The position numbers were made by a program, and so were the translations under genes. From Clostridium sporogenes (GTDB taxonomy: Bacteria > Bacillota > Clostridia > Clostridiales > Clostridiaceae): 64,000 nt of DNA. The notes below the pieces were generated by a model. That model was given only the letters and a program-made list of their open reading frames with translations, ran no database searches and was not told the DNA's origin. The stretch spans positions 558,001 through 622,000 of the forward strand of contig NZ_CP011663.1 of NCBI RefSeq assembly GCF_001020205.1, read 5' to 3'. Positions within the stretch are counted from its first letter, which is position 1, and the number at the start of each line of letters is the position of its first letter. This document shows, piece by piece, positions 36,216 to 44,934 of the stretch.

Positions 36216-36710
36216 TTATTGGGCAATTTTGGAAGCTTCTAACACTTTATCAAAATTTGGTTGACTTGTAACTTCTGGTACATATTCAACAAAAGTTATT
36301 CTGTTATTACTATCTATTACAAAAACAGCTCTTGTTAATAAACCTAATTCTTTTATATATGTGCCATAATTTTTACCTACTAATCTATCCTTAAAATCAG
36401 ATAAAGTTATAACTTTATCTACACCGTGAGCTCCACACCATCTAGCCTGTGCAAAAGGTAGATCCATAGATATGGTATAAATAGTTACATTTGGAATTTC
36501 AGCAGCTTTTGAATTAAATGTTCTTGTCTCAAGATCACAAACTTCAGTATCTAAAGAAGGTACTACGGAAAGTATTCGTACACCTTTGGTATCTTTTAAA
36601 GAAACTGGTTTCATATTATTGTCTATAGCAGTAAAATCTGGTGCCATGTCTCCAACTTTTAATTCATTTCCTTCAAGGGTTATTGGATTTCCCATAAATT
36701 TTATTTCCAT
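36216..36710 (-). CDS. tpx: Thiol peroxidase (atypical 2-Cys peroxiredoxin)
   Basis: A 164-residue protein, ATG behind CAGGAGGTAATTTGA on the minus strand. The peroxidatic Cys is in VPSLDTEVCDLETRTFN and the resolving Cys in PFAQARWCGAHG; both have Tpx spacing. Other Tpx features are VGDMAPDF near the N-terminus and the LLTRAVFVID strand. It reduces hydroperoxides with thioredoxin as donor. Upstream, a small dyad ATTACAATGTAAT (36826-36838) lies where a regulator could bind, but it is only loosely similar to a Per box. Confidence 0.95.
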   Translation of the reverse strand: MEIKFMGNPITLEGNELKVGDMAPDFTAIDNNMKPVSLKDTKGVRILSVVPSLDTEVCDLETRTFNSKAAEIPNVTIYTISMDLPFAQARWCGAHGVDKVITLSDFKDRLVGKNYGTYIKELGLLTRAVFVIDSNNRITFVEYVPEVTSQPNFDKVLEASKIAQ

Positions 36711-37078
36711 TCAAATTACCTCCTGATAATACATATTAAAAAACAATTAATATCTATTAAAAGCATATCATAAAATTTTTCATTATGCAATGAATTTTAT
36801 AAGATTTTGAAATAATTAGAAAACAATTACAATGTAATATAGTTTTTACTAATAAACTCACATTATAAATAAGTTTGTAAGTAAAAGAACTTAATGTTAA
36901 TATAAATTTGATAAATATTGTAATTAATAAGTCAGATTAGAAATGCTCTTAGTATTATAAGTTATACAAAAGTATTTATGAAAATACAGTATAAATATAA
37001 TAAAAAAATTTTTAATTAAATTAAAAATTGCACTAAAGAATTAGTGGTTTTAATAGATAATTAAAGGGAGAGATAAAA
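36711..37078. other. Divergent control region between tpx and the SDR gene
   Basis: AT-rich, without a gene. It contains the palindrome ATTACAATGTAAT at 36826-36838, a possible operator for tpx. Promoter hexamers cannot be told apart with confidence in this base composition. Confidence 0.4.
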
Positions 37079-37822
37079 ATGGTAAATTTAATAGGAAAAG
37101 TTGCAATAGTTACAGGTGGGTCTAGAGGAATTGGTAGAAGTATAGCTTTAGAACTTACAAAGGCTGGTGCTAATGTAATTATAAATTATAACAAAAACAA
37201 AGAAGATGCCCTAGAAACTTTAAGTTTTATCAAAGACCTAGGGGGATATGGATATGTATGTAAGGCAGATGTTTCAAATTATAATAGTTCAAAGGAATTA
37301 GTAGAATTTGCAATAAATAAATTTGGTAAAATAGATATTTTAGTTAATAATGCCGGTATAGCTAAAATAGGATTATTTATAGATATGGATGAGAATGATT
37401 GGAATAACATAATAAATACTAATTTAAAAGGAGTATTTAACTGCAGCCACAATGTAGTTAAATATATGTTAGATAAAGGGGAAGGAACTATTATAAATGT
37501 GTCATCTATGTGGGGAAATATAGGAGCATCTTGTGAAGTTATTTATTCAGCTTCAAAAGGGGGGATAAATGCTTTTACAAAGGCATTAGCTAAAGAACTT
37601 GGTCCTAACAACATAAGAGTAAATGCTGTAGCGCCTGGAGTTATAAATACAGATATGAATAGTTCTTTATGTGAGGAAGATTTAAATAATCTTAAAAATG
37701 AAATTCCACTTATGAGATTGGGAGAAGGAGAAGAAGTAGGGAAGGTTGTTGCATTTTTAAGTAGTAAAGATTCTTCTTATGTAAATGGACAAATTATAAC
37801 GATAGATGGAGCTATGTGTTAA
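37079..37822 (+). CDS. SDR-family reductase, EF-P 5-aminopentanone reductase (YmfI)-like
   Basis: A 247-residue classical short-chain dehydrogenase, ATG behind AAAGGGAGAGATAAAA. It has the cofactor loop TGGSRGIGRS, NNAG, and the catalytic Ser (IINVSS), Tyr (VIYSASKGG) and Lys. The SMWGNIGASCEVIYSASKGG segment is typical of YmfI-like enzymes, which finish the 5-aminopentanol modification of elongation factor P, rather than of generic FabG. NADP preference is suggested by the TGGSRGIGRS loop and a following Asn/Lys stretch. It could still be a FabG-type ketoreductase, and no EF-P genes are nearby. The receiver gene follows by about 60 bp. Confidence 0.75.
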   Translation: MVNLIGKVAIVTGGSRGIGRSIALELTKAGANVIINYNKNKEDALETLSFIKDLGGYGYVCKADVSNYNSSKELVEFAINKFGKIDILVNNAGIAKIGLFIDMDENDWNNIINTNLKGVFNCSHNVVKYMLDKGEGTIINVSSMWGNIGASCEVIYSASKGGINAFTKALAKELGPNNIRVNAVAPGVINTDMNSSLCEEDLNNLKNEIPLMRLGEGEEVGKVVAFLSSKDSSYVNGQIITIDGAMC

Positions 37823-37883
37823 TCAATATTAAATATAAAAATTTCAAAGTATAAAAAATAATTTAAATATGAGAGTGATAAGT

Positions 37884-38834
37884 GTGCAAAATATTATAAT
37901 ATTAGATGATATGAGTTATATGAGATACAGAGTTAAAGACCTTTTAGAGGAAAAGGATATAAAAGTTTATGAGGCTTCTACTTCCTTTGAATTTTTTAAT
38001 AAGCTTTATGAAAAAAAGGATAATATAGATTTGATAATACTAGAGGTAGGTTTGACTAGGGAAGATGGATTTGAGGTAGTTGAAAAGATAAGAGAAAAAA
38101 ATGTGGACATTCCTATAGTTATATTAACTAAGGTAAACACTAGAGATGCCTTTGCAAAGGTAATAAGAGAAGGTATTTCAGATTATATATTAAAACCTTT
38201 TGATAATAAAGTTCTATTAGATAGAATAGTTAAAACTATAAAAGAAAGCAAAGGTAGTAAAGAACAAGTATCAACAGAAAAGGAATCTAAAGTTCAAAAA
38301 ATATATATTAATGAAGATAATGAAAACACTAATGAAGTTAAAGAAGAAGTTGCAAAAGAAAAAGAAATTATAGATTTCAATGTTAAGGAAGAAGAATTAC
38401 CGGAAGAATTTAAAATTTATTTTGTTGATGAACTAAATAAAGCTAAAACAGATAATACAAAAGTTTCTTCAGTTATATTTACTCTTATAAAAAATACAGA
38501 TGAGGAAGAAAAAATAGATGTAAAAGAAAGCTATATAACATTAACAGATGTTTTTTATAAAGGAATAAAGGATATTTTTAAAGGCCCAAATTTTATAACA
38601 AAACATGGTTTATTAACTTTTGTAGGTGTACTGCCAAATTGTGATGAAGAAAAAATTGAAGATATGAAAAATAAAATACAAGAAAAATATAAAATGCTTT
38701 CTTTAATTTATCCTCAATTATCACAATATCATGTAGGATATGGAAATGTAACTTATCCTGTAGATGGAGATACTGTAGATGCACTTTTGGATAAACTTAT
38801 GGATAAGATGAGGGAAAATATAAAATTAAAATAA
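37884..38834 (+). CDS. Receiver protein with degenerate GGDEF-like C-terminus
   Basis: GTG at 37884, 8 bp after GAGAG, is preferred; the ATG at 37869 has no ribosome site. The N-terminal ~120 residues form a CheY-like receiver, with ILDD at the start, LTK and YILKPF at the usual positions. The phospho-acceptor Asp is replaced by Glu (DLIILEVGLTREDG), which often mimics the phosphorylated state. A Lys/Glu linker follows. The last ~130 residues end HVGYGNVTYPVDGDTVDALL followed by DKLMDKM, like the end of a GGDEF domain, but no GGDEF signature is present. It is probably a non-catalytic signalling or scaffold protein. Confidence 0.72.
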   Translation: MQNIIILDDMSYMRYRVKDLLEEKDIKVYEASTSFEFFNKLYEKKDNIDLIILEVGLTREDGFEVVEKIREKNVDIPIVILTKVNTRDAFAKVIREGISDYILKPFDNKVLLDRIVKTIKESKGSKEQVSTEKESKVQKIYINEDNENTNEVKEEVAKEKEIIDFNVKEEELPEEFKIYFVDELNKAKTDNTKVSSVIFTLIKNTDEEEKIDVKESYITLTDVFYKGIKDIFKGPNFITKHGLLTFVGVLPNCDEEKIEDMKNKIQEKYKMLSLIYPQLSQYHVGYGNVTYPVDGDTVDALLDKLMDKMRENIKLK

Positions 38835-38884
38835 TAATTAGGAAAAATTTTATTGCTATTTTAAAATAAAGAGTAATCAAAAGA

Positions 38885-38926
38885 GCAAAGGCCCCCAGCA
38901 ATTATTTTGCAGGTAGGCCTTTTATT
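38885..38926. terminator. Terminator, convergent genes
   Basis: AAAGGCC...CAGCA and TTGCAGG...GGCCTTT pair, with AT-rich flanks, between the receiver gene and the autolysin gene. Confidence 0.7.
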
Positions 38927-38975
38927 CATACTAAAATCCTTTTATAGTTTTTAAATTTATATAAAGATTTGTTAA

Positions 38976-41234
38976 TTATTTTATTCTTACTCCTGCATAA
39001 AATGCCCATACTGATGAAATTTTTACTACATCACCTGGTTTTGGAGCATGTATCATTTGTCCTCCACCTATATATATGCCTACATGACCTGTATGTGGGA
39101 ATACTAAATCACCAGGTTGTAATTGATCTTGTGAAACTCTAGAACCTGCTCCAATTTGTCCATAAGTATCCCTTGGTAATTCTATACCTGTTGCATTTCT
39201 ATATACATATTGTACAAATCCTGAACAGTCAAATCCACTTGGTGAAGTTCCCCCCCAAACATAAGGAGTGCCTAGATATTGTTTAGCATATGATATTACG
39301 TCTCCATGTGTTGCTGGTGTTTTTTCTGACACACTGCTTTCTCCTCTTGATTGAGATTTGGAAGCCTCATCTTCAGTGGCTTTTCTTTGAGCCTCTTCAG
39401 CTGCTTTTCTTTGAGCCTCTTCAGCTGCTTTTCTTTGAGCCTCTTCAGCTGCTTTTCTTTGAGCTTCTTCAGCTGCTTTTCTTTGAGCTTCTTCAGCTGC
39501 TTTTCTTTGAGCCTCTTCAACCGCTTTTCTTTGAGCTTCTTCAGATGCTTTTCTTTGAGTCTCTTCAGTTGATTTTGTCTGTACAGGTTCAGATGATTCT
39601 TTTTTTTCTTGTTCTTTTTTTGATTTCATTGCAACTAATGTTTTTTCATTTTCTGTATTAGACTTTACTACTTCAGCACTCTTATTATTTACAGTAACTT
39701 TATTTTCATTAACTCCATATTTTTTGCTTTGTGGAATACTTTGATTAAACGCGACAACTTTTTGAGCTGTATCTTTTATGTATTTGCTATACACGTAACC
39801 TGTAGTATTTTTAAAGTTAATTTTATACCATTCACCGCTAGAAGATAGTATTTCTACTTTACTTCCATAGGCTAATGATGAAATTACACTGCTATTTGTT
39901 CCAGCATTTTTTCTTACATTTAAAGTAGAATATTTATTGGATAGATATACAGTTCCAAATCTTTGGTTTGTTACGGAAGATCCGCTACTGCTTGAAGAGT
40001 TGGAAGTAGTTATAAATTGGCTGCTTGCATAACCAATTTTAGAACCGTATTTAATTTTATACCAGGAACCAGTTTTACCTAGTATATCAACAGAAGAACC
40101 ATGTGAAAGTCCTCCTAGTATTTTAGAAGATAAGCTTGGATTCTCTCTAAGGTTCAATGAAGAGCTTGTACTAGATAATTTTACAGTTCCCTTACCAGTT
40201 GAAGTATTAGAATTATTATCAGAGCTAGAGTTAGAATTGTTGCTTGATGAAATATAATTTGAACTTACATAAGCAACTTTAGAACCATATTTAATCTTAT
40301 ACCAAGAACCGGTTTTACCTAATATTGATACAGAGGATCCATTCTTAAGGGAACCTATTATACTAGAAGATAAATTGGCTGAACTTCTAACATTCAATAT
40401 TGAACTACTATTAGATAGTTTAACAAAACCAGGTTGTGTACTTTCATTACTAGAAGAACCACCATTACCAGAATTGATAGTATTATTTCCAGCATATAGA
40501 TATTTAGAACTTACATAACCAATTCCAGAGCCATATTTTATTTTTGACCATCCATTACTTTCACTGATAATAGAGACAGTTTGATTTTTTGAAACACCAC
40601 CTATAACCGCTGATGATAGAGAAGGATTACTTCTAACATTAAGGCTTGAACAAGAAACCTTAGATGTTTTTATTATAGTATAGTCGTTATTGCTATTATT
40701 GTTAGAGCTATTTGAACTACCATTTAAATAGATATATCCCTTTAAGAATAAGTTACCTCTATTCTTTATAGCTTGTTTAGATATAGTTTTTACATAACCA
40801 TCATAATAGCCTCTTCTTTCAACATTTCCTTCGTTGTAATAAATAGTATCTCCTACAACTTTCTCCACAAAACCAACATGTCCATATCCTTTTGAGCCTC
40901 CACTCCAAACTACTATAGAATTAGCTCGGGGTTCTGAACCATAGGAGAATGTATTTGATCTAATATTAGAATACCACCAATCTATAGCATTACCATAAAA
41001 TTGACTTGGAAGTTTCATGTTTAATTTTTCTAAAGCCCTTCCATAGGTAAACCAAGTACATTGTCCTTTAAATCCGCATTGAGTAAATATATTGTTAGAG
41101 TTATAAGCACTACTATTAACATTAGGGTACATGCTATCACTAGCGGCTAAAACGTTTTGAGAAAATAAAAAATTTTGTCCTAATAAAGCAGCGGATACGG
41201 CACAAGTAGCAAAAGCCTTTCTTGATTTATTCAA
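38976..41234 (-). CDS. Large secreted autolysin: CHAP, four SH3 repeats, helical stalk, NlpC/P60
   Basis: About 752 residues from TTG at 41234, which sits 6 bp after GGGAGG; the upstream ATG at 41252 would put that site inside the gene. A signal peptide ends near VLAA. A CHAP domain follows (FKGQCTWFTYGRAL with the Cys; GYGHVGFVEKV with the His). Four SH3b repeats carry LNVRS/LNLRE and WYKIKYGS motifs. A charged helical stalk has eight EEAQRKA-type repeats. The C-terminal NlpC/P60 domain has GFDCSGF, HTGHVGIYIGG and MIHAP. Two different peptidoglycan peptidases in one chain suggest a cell-separation enzyme. The NlpC domain is close to that of the protein at 9418. Confidence 0.9.
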   Translation of the reverse strand: MNKSRKAFATCAVSAALLGQNFLFSQNVLAASDSMYPNVNSSAYNSNNIFTQCGFKGQCTWFTYGRALEKLNMKLPSQFYGNAIDWWYSNIRSNTFSYGSEPRANSIVVWSGGSKGYGHVGFVEKVVGDTIYYNEGNVERRGYYDGYVKTISKQAIKNRGNLFLKGYIYLNGSSNSSNNNSNNDYTIIKTSKVSCSSLNVRSNPSLSSAVIGGVSKNQTVSIISESNGWSKIKYGSGIGYVSSKYLYAGNNTINSGNGGSSSNESTQPGFVKLSNSSSILNVRSSANLSSSIIGSLKNGSSVSILGKTGSWYKIKYGSKVAYVSSNYISSSNNSNSSSDNNSNTSTGKGTVKLSSTSSSLNLRENPSLSSKILGGLSHGSSVDILGKTGSWYKIKYGSKIGYASSQFITTSNSSSSSGSSVTNQRFGTVYLSNKYSTLNVRKNAGTNSSVISSLAYGSKVEILSSSGEWYKINFKNTTGYVYSKYIKDTAQKVVAFNQSIPQSKKYGVNENKVTVNNKSAEVVKSNTENEKTLVAMKSKKEQEKKESSEPVQTKSTEETQRKASEEAQRKAVEEAQRKAAEEAQRKAAEEAQRKAAEEAQRKAAEEAQRKAAEEAQRKATEDEASKSQSRGESSVSEKTPATHGDVISYAKQYLGTPYVWGGTSPSGFDCSGFVQYVYRNATGIELPRDTYGQIGAGSRVSQDQLQPGDLVFPHTGHVGIYIGGGQMIHAPKPGDVVKISSVWAFYAGVRIK
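39376..39566 (-). repeat. 21-bp tandem repeats, about 8 copies, encoding EEAQRKA
   Basis: Repeated CTTTTCTTTGAG blocks every 21 bp on the plus strand, corresponding to the 7-residue helical repeat in the autolysin stalk. Third-position differences (gagcc/gagct) show several rounds of duplication. Confidence 0.9.
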
Positions 41235-41540
41235 AGAAAATCCTCCCTTCATATTTAAAATAAGTATTTATTAATATTTATCGTTAATTTTAACAATTTT
41301 ATTATACCATAGAGAAGAAATAACAAAAGTTTTAACAATAATATACCATATTTTGGTATTAAATTCAAAATACAGTTAATTCATTATTAAATTTTTATAA
41401 ATTAGGTATTTTTAAGTAGTATTTTTTTTATAAATCTAATAATATATTTTTATAGGACAATTTTCAAAATTATATAGAAGAAATTTCATAAACATTAATA
41501 GAATTTAATAAAAAAGTAATTTGACAGAAGGGAGACCCAT
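41235..41540. other. Divergent control region of the autolysin and the hydrolase gene
   Basis: No gene. A dyad ATACCATATTTTGGTAT (about 41343-41360) is the only clear symmetry and could be a regulator site for either gene. Confidence 0.4.
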
Positions 41541-42485
41541 ATGAAAAGTAGTTGTTTTTCATTTAAAGGTAGAGAAGATACAAAGATAAATGTTTATAAA
41601 TGGGAGCCAGATAATAAACAAGACATAAAGGCAGTCATACAGATATCCCATGGCATGGCTGAAACTGCTAATAGATATGAAGGGTTAGCTTACTATTTAA
41701 ATGAAGCTGGATATATAGTTTATGCAAATGATCATAGAGGACATGGTAAAAGTGCATTAAGTTTAGATAAATTAGGATACTTAGGAGAAGAAGATGGCTT
41801 TATGTCCATGGTAGAAGATGTACATGCATTAAATACTATAATAAAAGAGGAAAATGAAGGATTACCTGTATTTTTATTAGGTCATAGTATGGGTTCTTTT
41901 ATAAGCCAAAGATATATACAATTGTATGGACAAGAATTAAATGGAGTTATATTAGTAGGAACTAATGGCAATCAAGGCTCCTTAATAAATATAGGTATTT
42001 TAGTAGCTAAATTAGAAATGAGATTTAAAGGAAGAAAACATAAAAGTAATCTTTTAAATAATCTATCCTTTGGAGGATATAATAAAAAATTTCAACCTAA
42101 TAGAACAGAATTTGATTGGTTAACTAGAGATGAAAGGGAGGTTGATAAATATATAAAGGATGAATACTGTGGAACGATTTTTCCAACCTCCTTTTATCAT
42201 GATTTTTTAAAAGGATTAAAGTCTATATGGAAAGAAGAAAACAAGAATAAGATACCTATAAATTTACCTATATTTATAATAGCAGGAGATAAAGATCCAG
42301 TAGGAAACTTTGGGAAAGGGATACTAAATTTATATAATTTTTATAAAAGTATAGGGGTACTAGATGTAAATTATAAACTATATAAAGAAGGAAGACATGA
42401 AATTTTAAATGAGATAAATAGAGAAGAAGTGTTCCAAGATGTGTCAAATTGGATTAATAGTAAATATAATAATACTATTGATTAA
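41541..42485 (+). CDS. Alpha/beta hydrolase, monoacylglycerol lipase/lysophospholipase type
   Basis: A 314-residue protein, ATG behind GAAGGGAGACCCAT. It opens with IQISHGMAETANRYEG (oxyanion region) and YANDHRGHGKS. The nucleophile elbow is GHSMGS; the acid is likely Asp in IIAGDKDPVG and the base His in KEGRHEILNE. This pattern is that of PldB/monoglyceride lipase-like serine hydrolases. There is no signal peptide, so it is probably cytoplasmic. It is monocistronic with a very strong terminator. Confidence 0.88.
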   Translation: MKSSCFSFKGREDTKINVYKWEPDNKQDIKAVIQISHGMAETANRYEGLAYYLNEAGYIVYANDHRGHGKSALSLDKLGYLGEEDGFMSMVEDVHALNTIIKEENEGLPVFLLGHSMGSFISQRYIQLYGQELNGVILVGTNGNQGSLINIGILVAKLEMRFKGRKHKSNLLNNLSFGGYNKKFQPNRTEFDWLTRDEREVDKYIKDEYCGTIFPTSFYHDFLKGLKSIWKEENKNKIPINLPIFIIAGDKDPVGNFGKGILNLYNFYKSIGVLDVNYKLYKEGRHEILNEINREEVFQDVSNWINSKYNNTID

Positions 42486-42509
42486 AAGGCACTTATTAAG
42501 TGGATATCA

Positions 42510-42573
42510 AAAAAATATATCTGTGGTTAGAAAGGCATTTTGATGTTTTTCCTAACCACAGATATATTTTTTG
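42510..42573 (+). terminator. Strong terminator after the hydrolase gene
   Basis: AAAATATATCTGTGGTTAG pairs perfectly with CTAACCACAGATATATTTT, followed by TT. Confidence 0.9.
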
Positions 42574-42771
42574 ATAATATATGAATTTTTAAATATAATT
42601 TTCTAAGTATAGTTTCATATAAAATAAAATTAAAAGATTAAAGAAGTTATTATAATTTATAAGGGAATAGTTCTTTTATAATATGTGAATATGTATAAGT
42701 TTTCCGTAAAAACTTCGAAGATTATAGTAGTATATTTAAAATTATAATATGTATAGGGAAGGATAAAATTT

Positions 42772-44019
42772 ATGGTAAAGTATGGGGATATAAATGCTTT
42801 GAATTTATTTGTAGGGGAGTTAAATAATGTTTCCATATTCATTTTGGATAAAGATTTTCATTATATAAAATTAAACAATAGTCATAAAAAATTTATGAAA
42901 AAATTATTAGGTATTGATGTAGAAGTGGGTATGAATATATTAGAAATAATTGAAGAATATTGTACCCTAAATATTAGTGATAATTTGATAGTAAGAATAA
43001 AAGAAAAAATGAAGATTGCATTAAAGGGAACTAAGATTATAACAAATGAGGAAGTTTTAATTGATGGTAGTAAAGTAGAATTTTATGAAATAGAGATAAT
43101 TCCTTTAAAGAATGAAGATAACAATATACTAGGGGTAGGTGCATGTTGCTTAAATATAACAGAGAATGTAAATACAATGATAAAGGTATTAAAGACTAAA
43201 TTAGATTTAACCTATAAAAAACATTTAAAAAATAGTGAATTACCAAATAGAAAAAATAGTAATAAAAAGATATTTAAGATATTGATAGCAGAAGATAATA
43301 ATGTAAATCAAATAGTAATGAGTAAATTAATTGAATTGAATGGATGGATAGCAAAAACAGTTTCTAATGGGAAAGATTCTATAGTAGCTTTAGAAAAGGA
43401 TAGCTATGATTTAATTTTTATGGACATATCAATGCCTATAATGAATGGATTAGATGCAGCAAATATAATTAAAAAAAATCCTGAATGGAGTAAAATACCT
43501 ATAGTAGCTTTAACAGCATACGATTCTTTAGAACAAAAGAAAAAATTTAAATCATTAGGTATGGATGATTATTTAAGTAAACCTATAGATTCAGATAAGT
43601 TACTATATATAATAGATAAACATTTAAATGACAATAGGCAAATTAAGAATAATAAAATGAACTTAAAGAAAAAAGAAATATATAGTAGCTTTGAACGGCT
43701 AGAAAAAAATTTAGATGGTAATAAAGAATTAGTAATAGAATTAGCTCATAAAATAATAGAGTTATTTTCTAAAGAGCAAATGGATGAAATTATAAGGTTG
43801 TCAAGAGATGGAGATATAGAAAATTTAAGAAATTTAATACATAAATTAAAGGGAGCCTCTTCGAATTTTGATTTATATGAGGTGAAAAAATTACTAAATG
43901 AAATTAAGGAAAGAGCTATATTAGGTGATATTGAAAATATTTATAAATTAGTAGAAAAAATAACAATAAATATGAATATATTAGAGAAAGATTTGATGTA
44001 TTATAGAAAAAATAAATAA
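42772..44019 (+). CDS. PAS-like / receiver / Hpt protein lacking a kinase core
   Basis: A 415-residue protein, ATG after AGGGAAGGATAAAATTT. The N-terminal ~130 residues resemble a PAS domain (VSIFILDKDFHYIKLNNSH; VEFYEIEIIPLKNEDNNILG). Residues ~165-285 are a complete receiver (AEDNNVNQ; phospho-Asp in LIFMDISMPIMNGLD; LTAYD; YLSKPID). The C-terminal ~100 residues are an Hpt domain with the phospho-His in LIHKLKGASSN. The DHp and ATPase domains of a hybrid kinase are absent, so it must take phosphate from another kinase and pass it on. The HD-domain gene follows after a terminator. Confidence 0.85.
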   Translation: MVKYGDINALNLFVGELNNVSIFILDKDFHYIKLNNSHKKFMKKLLGIDVEVGMNILEIIEEYCTLNISDNLIVRIKEKMKIALKGTKIITNEEVLIDGSKVEFYEIEIIPLKNEDNNILGVGACCLNITENVNTMIKVLKTKLDLTYKKHLKNSELPNRKNSNKKIFKILIAEDNNVNQIVMSKLIELNGWIAKTVSNGKDSIVALEKDSYDLIFMDISMPIMNGLDAANIIKKNPEWSKIPIVALTAYDSLEQKKKFKSLGMDDYLSKPIDSDKLLYIIDKHLNDNRQIKNNKMNLKKKEIYSSFERLEKNLDGNKELVIELAHKIIELFSKEQMDEIIRLSRDGDIENLRNLIHKLKGASSNFDLYEVKKLLNEIKERAILGDIENIYKLVEKITINMNILEKDLMYYRKNK

Positions 44020-44228
44020 ATTTATAAAAAACATTTTTAATTTTAGTTGAAATCTGGCAATTAATGATATAAAATTAAAATATAAGGTAACATTAACAAT
44101 ATATATGGAGAATAAGTATTTATTTTGCCACATATAGGTTAATATAGAAATGAAAATTAATATTTACTTAATAATTTAATAAGTGATTGGTGTAATAGAT
44201 AGAAAATAAGGAGTTATTTAGCTAGATA

Positions 44229-44281
44229 TAGCCAACATAATTAGTTTACGTATGAGAACTAATTATGTTGGCTTTTGTTTT
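44229..44281 (+). terminator. Strong hairpin terminator
   Basis: AGCCAACATAATTAGTT pairs with AACTAATTATGTTGGCT, then TTTTGTTTTT. It overlaps the spurious upstream extension of the next gene. Confidence 0.88.
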
Positions 44282-44314
44282 TATAAATTTATAGGGATGG
44301 GGAGGAGCAATAAT

Positions 44315-44899
44315 ATGTATAAATTAAGTAGTTTATCAACAAACACCTTGAAAATATCAAAGGATGAAAAATTAGATTTAGAAATATTTTTACATAGTAA
44401 GAGAGTTGCTATATATGTAAAAAAAATTGCAGAGTTGATGAAGCTTAGTTCAAAACAAAGTAATAATTTAGTTTTATTAGCATTAAATCATGACATAGGA
44501 AAGGCTAGAATACCCTCTAGTATACTAAATAAAAAAGATAAATTAAGTCATAGTGAGTTTGAAATTGTAAAAGAACATACCCAGTTTGGTTCTGATATAT
44601 TAAGAGAATATGGATATTGTTTAGAAATTTGTAATGTTGTAAAATTTCATCATGAAAATTTTGATGGTAGCGGTTATTATGGGTTAAAGGGAAAGTCTAT
44701 TCCTATGGCAGCTAGAATACTTCGTATAGCAGATGTATATGAAGCTTTAACTTCAGATAGATGTTATAGAAGGGCTTATACAAGGGAAGCAGCTTTAGAA
44801 ATTATGGTAAAAGAAGAAAATATATATGATGCTGAAATATTAGAATTATTTATTAAAAATATATATAAATATTCTTTAAATTTACAATTATGTATATAA
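44315..44899 (+). CDS. HD-GYP-like phosphohydrolase domain protein
   Basis: A 194-residue protein from ATG at 44315 behind GGGGAGGAGCAATA; the longer frame from 44252 runs through a terminator hairpin. HD motif LNHDIGKARIP, then KEHTQFG, HHENFDGSGYYG and RILRIADVYEALTSDRCYR. The layout is that of HD-GYP c-di-GMP phosphodiesterases, but the GYP triad reads GYY and the domain stands alone without a receiver or sensor. It may still hydrolyse a cyclic dinucleotide. It precedes the chemoreceptor by 35 bp and could share its transcript. Confidence 0.83.
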   Translation: MYKLSSLSTNTLKISKDEKLDLEIFLHSKRVAIYVKKIAELMKLSSKQSNNLVLLALNHDIGKARIPSSILNKKDKLSHSEFEIVKEHTQFGSDILREYGYCLEICNVVKFHHENFDGSGYYGLKGKSIPMAARILRIADVYEALTSDRCYRRAYTREAALEIMVKEENIYDAEILELFIKNIYKYSLNLQLCI

Positions 44900-44934
44900 T
44901 TAGTCAGTAACTATATAGAACGAGGAGGAAATTT

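Noticed and set aside
39376..39566. CRISPR-like spacing of short repeats
   Set aside because: The repeats are directly adjacent, in frame and without spacers. No CRISPR array or cas gene was seen in the window.
39290..39661. Repetitive Leu/Phe-rich frames opposite the autolysin stalk
   Set aside because: They are antisense shadows of the 21-bp repeat.
44252..44314. N-terminal extension of the HD-domain gene
   Set aside because: It overlaps a strong terminator hairpin; the ATG at 44315 has a perfect ribosome site.
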